A DNA stretch of 19,682 bases from JAVBTR01 sp031556065 (lineage in GTDB: Bacteria > Bacillota > Clostridia > Christensenellales > Aristaeellaceae), in assembly GCA_031556065.1 (NCBI GenBank), contig JAVBTR010000064.1, positions 1 through 19,682 of the forward strand. The letters run 5' to 3'. Numbering within the stretch: the stretch's first letter is position 1; every line of letters starts with the position of its first letter. Below, in pieces: positions 14,164-19,682 of this stretch. Under the pieces are notes generated by a model. That model saw nothing but the letters and a program-made list of their open reading frames with translations. It ran no database searches and was not told the origin of the DNA. Position numbers and translations under genes: made by a program.

Positions 14164-15636
14164 ATCACGAAGAAAAAGGGTTTACCAAAGCAAGTAGGAA
14201 TTGTGGCTGCCGGGGTATTGGTTTTATTGGCAGTGGCCCTGAATATTCCTAAAGAAATAAAGCCTGAGCCGGTTTCCAAGGCCCTTGCTGCCCTGGCGCA
14301 GGGGCTGGATGAAACAAAGGTTCAGGGGGTGTACGATGGGGGCAGCACCCTCACAGCCACCCAGACCATGGTGATTGAAAACCGCTTTGGGCAGCCGGTG
14401 GAGGAGCTGGTTTTAAGGACCTACGCCAATGCCTTTTTAACCGAGGATACCTCCCCCGCCGCCATAGAGGAAATGCACGAGGGGGCCTATTACAATGGGT
14501 TTTCACCAGGGGGGATTGCCATTGGCAGGCTGACGGTTGACGGGGCGGAGGTTCCTGTCACCTACCGGGACACGGCAAAAACCGTGCTGGCTGTTAAAAT
14601 GCCCACAGCCCTTGAGCCGGGGCAAAAAACCGCTGTGGTGCTGGAATACACAGTAACCATCCCAAAGGCCCGGTACCGCTTTGGGAAAATAGGGGACACG
14701 GTTATTTTGGGCAACGTGCTGCCTATTTTGGCAGTTTACGAGGATGGGGCCTTCCGCACCGAGGAATATTACCCCATTGGGGACCCCTTTGTAAGCGATT
14801 GCGCCAACTACACCGTTCAATTGGCCGTGCCTGAAGGCTTTTCGGTTTACGGAACAGGCCAGCTGGAGGGGGATACGCTCACAGCCCTGGCTGTTCGGGA
14901 CATGGCGCTTTTCATTGCCAAGGGCTATCGGGTAGAGCAAGCCATGGTGGATGGGGTGGTTATTAACAGCGCAGCAAAAACCGGGGCCGGGGCGAAAAAG
15001 GCGCTGGATACGGCCAAGAAGGCCCTTGGCTATTACAACCAAACAGTGGGGGCCTACCCCTACAATACCCTGACGGTGGCCCAGGGGGATGTGCCCTTTG
15101 GGGGCATGGAATACCCCCAGCTTGTGGTGATCAGCGAAAGCCTGTACACCGGCAACGACGATAACCTTAAATGGACCGTGGCCCACGAGGTGGCGCACCA
15201 ATGGTTTTATGGGGTGGTGGGTTCAGACCAGTATGTTAACCCTTGGCAGGACGAGGCGCTTTGCGAATACCTGGTATACAATTACCTGGGCAAGACCCAC
15301 GGAAATGCTTCCCGGGAGGACGCGATCTTTCGAAAGGCGGAAACCAGTATGCGGGTCACAGTGCCAAGGGGCGTTACCCCAGGCAGCCCCATCGGGTATT
15401 TTTCCGATCTGAACGAGTACAGCTTGGTGGTATACAACCGTGGCTCCGCCATGCTGGTAGCGCTGGAAGATGCCGTAGGCCGGGACAAAATGGATGCCTT
15501 TCTCAAAGCCTATTACAGGCAGTTTGCTTTTAAGCGCGCTACCCGGCTGGATTTCGAAGAAACCTTTAGGGCTGTAACCGGGCAGGATTATACAGATTTA
15601 ATTATAGATTACCTGGATACCCATATTATGAATTAG
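14164..15636 (+). CDS. Membrane-anchored M1-family zinc metallopeptidase (probable AUC start)
   Basis: The peptidase is 490 residues if it starts at ATC 14164. A Lys-rich N-terminus (TKKKGLPKQ) and one hydrophobic helix (about residues 14-28) make a signal anchor; the rest is extracellular. The M1 active site is intact: HEVAH (H341, E342, H345) with the third zinc ligand E364 exactly 18 residues after the motif, in DEALCEY. The substrate-binding GGMEYPQ corresponds to the GxMEN motif. The enzyme is shorter than full aminopeptidase N, keeping the N-terminal beta and catalytic domains. There is no ATG, GTG or TTG in frame between the upstream stop (14119) and GTG 14203. GGAGG lies six bases before ATC, whereas GTG 14203 has only AGGA three bases away and would cut off the basic N-terminus. 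It is the first gene of the operon, 20 bases before the glycosyltransferase. Confidence 0.85.
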   Translation: MTKKKGLPKQVGIVAAGVLVLLAVALNIPKEIKPEPVSKALAALAQGLDETKVQGVYDGGSTLTATQTMVIENRFGQPVEELVLRTYANAFLTEDTSPAAIEEMHEGAYYNGFSPGGIAIGRLTVDGAEVPVTYRDTAKTVLAVKMPTALEPGQKTAVVLEYTVTIPKARYRFGKIGDTVILGNVLPILAVYEDGAFRTEEYYPIGDPFVSDCANYTVQLAVPEGFSVYGTGQLEGDTLTALAVRDMALFIAKGYRVEQAMVDGVVINSAAKTGAGAKKALDTAKKALGYYNQTVGAYPYNTLTVAQGDVPFGGMEYPQLVVISESLYTGNDDNLKWTVAHEVAHQWFYGVVGSDQYVNPWQDEALCEYLVYNYLGKTHGNASREDAIFRKAETSMRVTVPRGVTPGSPIGYFSDLNEYSLVVYNRGSAMLVALEDAVGRDKMDAFLKAYYRQFAFKRATRLDFEETFRAVTGQDYTDLIIDYLDTHIMN

Positions 15637-15656
15637 GGCGTCTAGTACAAAGGAAT

Positions 15657-16751
15657 GTGACAAGTATCATGGAAACGGTTGTGGTTATCCCTTCTTTGGA
15701 GCCTGATTTGCGCCTGGAGCCTTACGTAAGGGGCCTTGGGGAAGCAGGCTATCAGGTGGTGGTGGTGGACGATGGCTCCAGCGAAAAATACCAGGGCATT
15801 TTCAGCGATATTGCTAAGGTGGAAAACACCGCCGTATTGCACCATGAAGTGAATAAGGGCAAGGGCTGCGCACTGAAAACCGCCTATGCCTATATTGAAA
15901 AAAACATGCCCCAGAGCAAGTGGATCGTTACCGCCGACGCGGACGGCCAGCACACCAAAGAGGATGTGCACAAGCTTGAACGGGCATTGAAGGACGGGGC
16001 CCAAGGCCTGGTGCTTGGCAGCCGGGATTTTTCCCTTGCCCATGTGCCCTTTAAAAGCCGCAATGGCAACCGCATTACCAGCTTTGTATTCTGGCTTTTG
16101 TATGGGGTTTGGTGCCCGGATACCCAAACGGGCTTAAGGGCGTTTTCACGGGCTTTGCTTGAGAAAATGCAGGCCATCAAGGGGGACCGGTTCGAGTATG
16201 AAATGAACGTGCTGATCGAACTGAGCCGGGACCATATCCCCCTGCCGGCAGTAACCATTGAAACCGTGTATGAAAACGAAAACCAGGGCAGCCATTTCCA
16301 CCCGGTGAGGGATAGCATACGGATTTACAAAGTGATCCTGGGCAATTTTGTGAAATTTATTTCCTCTTCTTTAATTGCCACGGGGATAGATATGGGCCTG
16401 GCATTCGTTCTACTGTATGTGCTGGAAAAGCTTGGGGTGGAGCCTACCTGGGTGCGCATCTTCATCAGTACGGCGGCAGCCCGGGTATTATCCGCAACGG
16501 CGAATTTTTTGCTTAACAAAAAGTTCGTGTTCGATCTGAAATCTGGCAGCAAGGACGCTGTTTGGCGCTATATTCTCTTGTGCATTGGGGTGTGGGTGGT
16601 TTCCAGCGGCGCCTCTTCGCTTTTGAATATGGAGTTTAAGATTTCGGAATATGTGCTTTTGCCCATTGTGAACATCGTTATTTTCTTTTTCAGCTACCGG
16701 GTTCAGCGAAACTGGGTCTTTAACACCCATTCAAAGGAGCAGGTGAAATGA
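15657..16751 (+). CDS. Polyprenyl-phosphate-type glycosyltransferase family 2 fused to GtrA
   Basis: The first 225 or so of 364 residues are a GT-A domain of the dolichol/undecaprenyl-phosphate sugar transferase type. VVVIPSLEPD lies near the start, VVVVDDGSS at 34-42, the metal-binding TADADGQH at 92-99 (D94, D96), and a TQTGLRAFSR segment follows. Residues of about 232-358 form a four-helix GtrA domain, a family linked to moving lipid-linked sugars across the membrane. The fusion would make a polyprenyl-phosphate sugar and flip it outward for envelope polymer modification. Start is uncertain: GTG 15657 has AAAGGA only two bases upstream, ATG 15669 has it 14 bases upstream and would give the more usual short N-terminus. 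The stop overlaps the next start as ATGA. Confidence 0.85.
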   Translation: MTSIMETVVVIPSLEPDLRLEPYVRGLGEAGYQVVVVDDGSSEKYQGIFSDIAKVENTAVLHHEVNKGKGCALKTAYAYIEKNMPQSKWIVTADADGQHTKEDVHKLERALKDGAQGLVLGSRDFSLAHVPFKSRNGNRITSFVFWLLYGVWCPDTQTGLRAFSRALLEKMQAIKGDRFEYEMNVLIELSRDHIPLPAVTIETVYENENQGSHFHPVRDSIRIYKVILGNFVKFISSSLIATGIDMGLAFVLLYVLEKLGVEPTWVRIFISTAAARVLSATANFLLNKKFVFDLKSGSKDAVWRYILLCIGVWVVSSGASSLLNMEFKISEYVLLPIVNIVIFFFSYRVQRNWVFNTHSKEQVK

Positions 16752-16906
16752 AAAAAGGCACCCTGATACTGCTGACGGTTTTGTTTTTCGCAATGGCGGC
16801 GCTTTTGCCTTGGGCTGTCCCCAGCGGGGCTGTGACCCAGGCAGCGGAAAGCCGCTATATGGAAACCATTCCCCTGGACGACGAATACGCATTTTTAAAC
16901 GATTGA
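16748..16906 (+). CDS. Short secreted peptide (52 residues), unrecognised
   Basis: The ATG overlaps the stop of the glycosyltransferase gene as ATGA, with AGGTG just upstream. The peptide begins MKK, followed by about 18 hydrophobic residues (TLILLTVLFFAMAALLPWAV), a clear signal sequence. It ends in an acidic tail of about 20 residues (AESRYMETIPLDDEYAFLND) that would be released or exposed outside; a cleavage after TQA is plausible. I recognise no family. Placement, coupling and composition argue that it is a real gene. It could be an exported peptide or a small membrane-attached accessory of the neighbouring envelope enzymes. The next gene starts eight bases after its stop. Confidence 0.6.
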   Translation: MKKGTLILLTVLFFAMAALLPWAVPSGAVTQAAESRYMETIPLDDEYAFLND

Positions 16907-16914
16907 GGGTTGAA

Positions 16915-17787
16915 ATGATGAAAAAATGTTGCTTGATGGTACTGGTACTGCTGCTGTTACTGCCTGTGGCCTTGGGGGAGCAGGTTTATTCCCTGCCTGT
17001 GGACGACACCCCCGGCTACGCCCCTGATACGGACAAGTTTACCGAAACCTCCTATGAGGATGAAAGCATTTCAGTGGTAATGGAAACCTACCGGGAGCAT
17101 GATTCAGATTACAACGTGGCCAGGATCACCATTAAGAGCCCTACCCAGCTGCGCACGGGCTTGGCCGGGGCCTATGGCTCTGAACGCACCAACAAGGTGA
17201 CCAGCTTAGCGCAAAAGTATAACGCGGTGGTGGCCATGAGCGGGGATTATTATCTGAACCGGGATAAGGGCTACATTGTGCGCCAGGGGGTCACATACAG
17301 AAAGAACCCCTTCAAAACCCTTGATATGCTGATTATTGACGATCTGGGGGATTTCCATATTCTGGTTAAATCCGACGCGGCCCAGCTCAAGGAGCTGCTG
17401 GGTTCGGAAAGAACCATTGTCAATGCCCTGAACTTTGGCCCCGCCCTGGTGATCGATGGACAATTGCAGGAGATGCCCAGCAAGTATGAATTTAACATCC
17501 GCGGTACAGAACCCCGGGCCGCCATTGGCCAGATCGATACCCTGACCTACCTCATGGTGGTGGTGGATGGCCGCACGGACCAAAACAAGGGCGTTACCAC
17601 TGCCCAGCTGGCGGATTTTATGTACCGCATGGGCTGCAAGCAGGCCATTAACTTAGATGGGGGCAACACGGCCACCCTGGTGTTTAACAACCAGCTTTAC
17701 TGCGATAAAACCAACAGCGGCGAGCGTTCTATTTCCGATATTATTTACTTTGCCTCGGCTGTGCCCAGCCTGGTCATTGCGCAATAA
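16915..17787 (+). CDS. Secreted phosphodiester glycosidase (NAGPA-domain) protein
   Basis: The 290-residue protein has a signal peptide (MMKK, a run of Leu/Val, VALG-EQ; cleavage near residue 21). It then carries a NAGPA/phosphodiester glycosidase domain from about residue 70 to the end. Family landmarks are NAVVAMSGDYY, the GPALVIDGQ segment, EPRAAIGQ, VVVDGRTDQNKGVTTAQLADFMYRMGC, and NLDGGNTATLVF with NLDGG at 246-250. Proteins of this family cleave or handle sugar-1-phosphate linkages, including exopolysaccharide and wall-polymer bonds, outside the cell. ATG 16915 or 16918 is used, five or eight bases after GAGGG; a longer frame from 16810 overlaps the small peptide gene and lacks a site. 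It lies between the peptide and the Lgt-like gene. Substrate may be the polymer made with the upstream glycosyltransferase (inference). Confidence 0.85.
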   Translation: MMKKCCLMVLVLLLLLPVALGEQVYSLPVDDTPGYAPDTDKFTETSYEDESISVVMETYREHDSDYNVARITIKSPTQLRTGLAGAYGSERTNKVTSLAQKYNAVVAMSGDYYLNRDKGYIVRQGVTYRKNPFKTLDMLIIDDLGDFHILVKSDAAQLKELLGSERTIVNALNFGPALVIDGQLQEMPSKYEFNIRGTEPRAAIGQIDTLTYLMVVVDGRTDQNKGVTTAQLADFMYRMGCKQAINLDGGNTATLVFNNQLYCDKTNSGERSISDIIYFASAVPSLVIAQ

Positions 17788-17796
17788 GGAGGCCCT

Positions 17797-18702
17797 ATGA
17801 CGTTACCTGTTTACGGCCTTTGGGTGTTGGGGGCGGCTGTCTGCTTTTTTATAATGCTGCTCCTTGGAACCAAGGGGATGAAGGCAGGCACGGCGCAGGT
17901 TTATTGCGTCATGGCGCTGCCGGTATGCCTTATTGCCTCCCGGCTGGTGTTTTGCCTGGTTTGTGCGGGGTATTTCTTTTCGAACATAGCCCAGCCGCTG
18001 AAAATGCTTCACTTTTTTGACGGGGGCTATTCCATGACAGGGCTGATTTTGGGGCTGATGCTATCGGCTGCCCTGACGGCGAAAATCATGAAGGTGCCCT
18101 TTGGCAGGCTGATGGACAGCGTGGCCCTGGCATCCCCCCTTTCCCTGGTGCTTTTAAGGATGGGCGAAGGCCATACCACCCTGGGTACCGGCCGGGAAGT
18201 GATTTCCACGGCCCTGCAGAACAGCCCCTTTTTTACGTTGCCGGATGCCCGCCATGCAGTGTTTCGCTACGAGGCGGTGTACGGGCTTTTGCTTTTCATA
18301 GTGATGGTGCTGGTGGTACGCAAGCCCTGGCGGGGCGGGGATAAAGCGCTGCTCCTGGGTACCCTGTACGGGGCGGCCCAGATCGTTTTTGAAAGCATGC
18401 GGGACGATTTTCACATGGTATGGGGCTTTGTGAGGGCCCAGCAGGTATTCGCTATTTTTCTGCCGGTGGCCGCTATTGTGATTTTCTCTGTCCGTTTGGC
18501 GCAAAAAAAAGGCAGCTGCAAGGGCCTGATCCCCTACTGGGTCATTACAGCCTTTTGCATTGCCTTGGGTATTATAAAAGAATTCGATATTGATACCAGC
18601 AAGAACCTGTTTATCGATTACGGCCTGATGGCCTTTGGGGTAGGGCTGCTGGCAGCAGTGGCCACGGCGCTGCTTATTAAAAGCAACAAGGAAAAGGCCT
18701 GA
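17797..18702 (+). CDS. Lgt-like (prolipoprotein diacylglyceryl transferase family) membrane protein, catalytic residues missing
   Basis: The 301-residue protein has seven or more membrane helices and aligns by eye with Lgt: DGGYSMTGLILG (75-86) matches DGG(L/M)SFHGGLLG, RMGEG (121-125) matches RIGNF, a RYEAVYGLLLF segment matches the lipoprotein-site stretch, and ESMRDD (199-204) matches EFxR. However, the essential His of the HGG motif is T81 and the Asn and Glu of RIGNxxxxE are E124 and L129. About 70 extra C-terminal residues add two helices. A normal Lgt reaction therefore looks unlikely; a divergent lipid- or polymer-linked function is possible. ATG 17797 has AAGGAGG four bases upstream and follows the NAGPA stop by nine bases. 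It ends directly against the stop of the convergent GNAT gene, with no intergenic base. Confidence 0.65.
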   Translation: MTLPVYGLWVLGAAVCFFIMLLLGTKGMKAGTAQVYCVMALPVCLIASRLVFCLVCAGYFFSNIAQPLKMLHFFDGGYSMTGLILGLMLSAALTAKIMKVPFGRLMDSVALASPLSLVLLRMGEGHTTLGTGREVISTALQNSPFFTLPDARHAVFRYEAVYGLLLFIVMVLVVRKPWRGGDKALLLGTLYGAAQIVFESMRDDFHMVWGFVRAQQVFAIFLPVAAIVIFSVRLAQKKGSCKGLIPYWVITAFCIALGIIKEFDIDTSKNLFIDYGLMAFGVGLLAAVATALLIKSNKEKA

Positions 18703-19119
18703 TTACTTCCCGCACCTGCCGCAGCCCTGGCAGTGCGCCAGGCAAATGTCCTTGCCCAGAAGCAAAAGGGAGCCGTCGGGGTCTTCCCGGAAGCCGTATT
18801 TCATAAAAAAGGGCTTGGTGGTGTCTTGGCAAGCAAGGCGCACCGCTGTGGCGGCATGCTGCTGGGCTTTAAATAGTAAAAGCCGTACCAGCACATCCCC
18901 ATGGCCCTGATGGCGGTGCTCCGGCAAAACGGCGATGTTCTCTAAAAGAAAATCCCCTTCATGGTAGCGGATACGGCCTGCGGCGCAGGGAACATCGTTT
19001 GAATAGATGACCGCGTTCCAGCTCATAGGGTCGAATTCATCCGTTTCCCGAAAGGCTTTCAGGACGCTCAGGTCTTGGCCTGGGGCGAACCATTTCCCTT
19101 GAACCATAAAAAACACCAT
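18703..19119 (-). CDS. GNAT-family N-acetyltransferase with C-terminal Cys cluster
   Basis: The 138-residue protein has the single-domain GNAT layout. The acetyl-CoA-binding motif A is ENIAVLPEHRHQGHGDVLV, with the Q/RxxGxG/A signature in RHQGHG at about residues 69-74. The FFMKYGF segment of motif B follows near residue 105. Residues before motif A (AAGRIRY, then DFLLENIAV) form the usual beta-2 to beta-4 strands. The last 12 residues hold four Cys in CLAHCQGCGRC, an unusual metal-binding-like tail. Start is uncertain: ATG 19119 has no good ribosome binding site and ATG 19107 is possible. It faces the YnzC-like gene, 22 bases away, and converges on the Lgt-like gene with no gap. Acceptor substrate unknown. 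Confidence 0.75.
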   Translation of the reverse strand: MVFFMVQGKWFAPGQDLSVLKAFRETDEFDPMSWNAVIYSNDVPCAAGRIRYHEGDFLLENIAVLPEHRHQGHGDVLVRLLLFKAQQHAATAVRLACQDTTKPFFMKYGFREDPDGSLLLLGKDICLAHCQGCGRCGK

Positions 19120-19141
19120 CTTTCAAAAGGAGTTGACCCAA

Positions 19142-19360
19142 GTGGATCACGAGAATATTTTAAGGATTAACGAGCTGGCTAAAAAAAAGAAAACCACCGG
19201 CTTAACCGATGCGGAAATGACGGAACAGGCAGCCCTGCGTCAAGAATATTTAGCGGCCTTTCGGGCCAGTATGGAAGCCACCTTGGATAACGTGTACCTG
19301 GAAAACCCGGATGGCAGCGAGGAGAAGCTGAAACGCAGGGACGAAAAAGCCCTCAACTAA
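19142..19360 (+). CDS. YnzC/DUF896 family small protein
   Basis: The 72-residue protein has the DUF896 pattern found in B. subtilis YnzC (about 77 residues): INELAKKKKTTGLTDAEMTEQAALRQEYLAAFRASM, a two-helix hairpin, followed by a TLDNVYLENPDGSEEKLKRR tail. YnzC has been linked to the SOS-regulated yneA operon in Bacillus, but the biochemical role of the family is not known. GTG 19142 is chosen because AAAAGGAG (19125-19132) ends nine bases before it; TTG 19133 directly abuts that site and cannot be the start. The gene is divergent from the GNAT gene with a 22-base gap, so its promoter must lie inside the GNAT coding sequence. No LexA/yneA neighbour is present. Confidence 0.85.
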   Translation: MDHENILRINELAKKKKTTGLTDAEMTEQAALRQEYLAAFRASMEATLDNVYLENPDGSEEKLKRRDEKALN

Positions 19361-19413
19361 TATTATAGCCCGGCGGCCAGGCAATGTCAAAAGGAAAATG
19401 TTTTGCCAAAAGC

Positions 19414-19442
19414 TTGATATATTTGTTTGGCTGGGGTATAAT
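19414..19442 (+). promoter_or_regulatory. Promoter of the DUF1292 gene
   Basis: TTGATA (19414-19419) and TATAAT (19437-19442) are 17 bp apart, 11 of 12 matches to consensus. Transcription would start near 19449, giving a leader of nearly 80 bases before the TTG at 19527. That leader is purine-rich; the 166 bases between the two genes hold nothing else recognised. Confidence 0.8.
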
Positions 19443-19526
19443 AAAGACGTACCAAGGAAGGTAACAAAAAGTTAGAAAAAGCGCCGGCAAAGATGGAAAA
19501 GGGCGCAGGAAAGCGAGGCGATTCCG

Positions 19527-19682
19527 TTGTACGAAGATGAAAACCAGGGGATGCAGGAACCGGATCTTGAAACGGAGCAAGACTTCATCGAAGGCGTAGA
19601 CGAAGATGGAAACAAGGTTCTTTTGCAGGTAATGGAATACTTCTTCTATAATGGTGAAGAATATGTTGTGCTTGCAGACGCA
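19527..19682 (+). CDS. DUF1292 family protein, 5' part (runs off the window)
   Basis: Fifty-two codons are visible and the frame is still open at the right edge. The segment DFIEGVDEDGNKVLLQVMEYFFYNGEEYVVLADA fits DUF1292 (YrzB-like), a short acidic all-beta family of unknown function usually found near alaS-ruvX in Firmicutes. TTG 19527 is chosen because GAGG (19515-19518) lies eight bases upstream. ATG 19551 would also leave the domain intact but has no properly spaced site. There is no in-frame ATG or GTG upstream before the stop TAG at 19473. Confidence 0.7.
   Translation, partial: MYEDENQGMQEPDLETEQDFIEGVDEDGNKVLLQVMEYFFYNGEEYVVLADA

Noticed and set aside
16810..16914. N-terminal extension of the NAGPA gene to 16810
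   Set aside because: The extension lacks a ribosome binding site, would bury the signal peptide, and overlaps the small secreted peptide gene in another frame.
19493..19540. 15-codon open frame from ATG 19493 upstream of the DUF1292 gene
   Set aside because: Very short, no ribosome binding site, no signal; probably just leader sequence.

Overview
The window looks like chromosome of a moderately GC-rich Gram-positive anaerobe of the class Clostridia, probably an uncultured gut-type lineage. This is an inference from strong AGGAGG-type ribosome binding sites, several near-consensus sigma-A promoters, family content (HelD, the YnzC/DUF896 and DUF1292 families, GtrA and NAGPA-type envelope proteins) and a short, C-Ala-less alanyl-tRNA synthetase. 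No rRNA, tRNA, CRISPR array or transposase was recognised.

Left end (1-2473): an accessory segment. A repeat-rich leader with a -10 box and a strong hairpin precedes a DUF3987 primase/helicase-type ATPase typical of phages and integrative elements. It is followed by an AbrB/PIN toxin-antitoxin pair whose toxin carries an in-frame TAA at codon 27. A perfect 7-bp dyad at the predicted transcription start of the pair is a likely antitoxin operator.

2482-5577: two divergent single genes. One is a secreted beta-propeller-like/solute-binding fusion without transporter partners (minus strand). The other is a small alpha/alpha-toroid (squalene-cyclase/prenyltransferase-like) protein (plus strand).

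5618-9864: a lower-GC, minus-strand, three-gene operon: membrane acyltransferase, then a large membrane glycosyltransferase family 2 protein, then a small membrane protein. It is driven by a TTGACA/TAAAAT promoter overlapped by a perfect 9-bp inverted repeat. The glycosyltransferase ends in three tandem bipartite modules with the 24-5-24 residue spacing of the MshEN c-di-GMP-binding domain. This is the most interesting system here: a candidate c-di-GMP-controlled exopolysaccharide synthase with its modifying acyltransferase.

9953-14131: housekeeping genes on the plus strand. A short AlaRS is driven by a full-consensus promoter. After a 121-bp gap that can fold into a structured leader comes a HelD-type RNA-polymerase-recycling helicase.

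14104-18702: a plus-strand envelope operon: membrane-anchored M1 metallopeptidase (apparently starting at AUC), a polyprenyl-phosphate-type glycosyltransferase fused to GtrA, a 52-residue secreted peptide, a secreted phosphodiester glycosidase (NAGPA domain) and an Lgt-like integral membrane protein lacking the catalytic His/Asn of Lgt. The genes overlap or nearly abut.

18703-19682: a convergent GNAT acetyltransferase with a Cys-rich tail, a divergent YnzC/DUF896 protein, and a promoter plus the 5' part of a DUF1292 gene that runs off the right edge.
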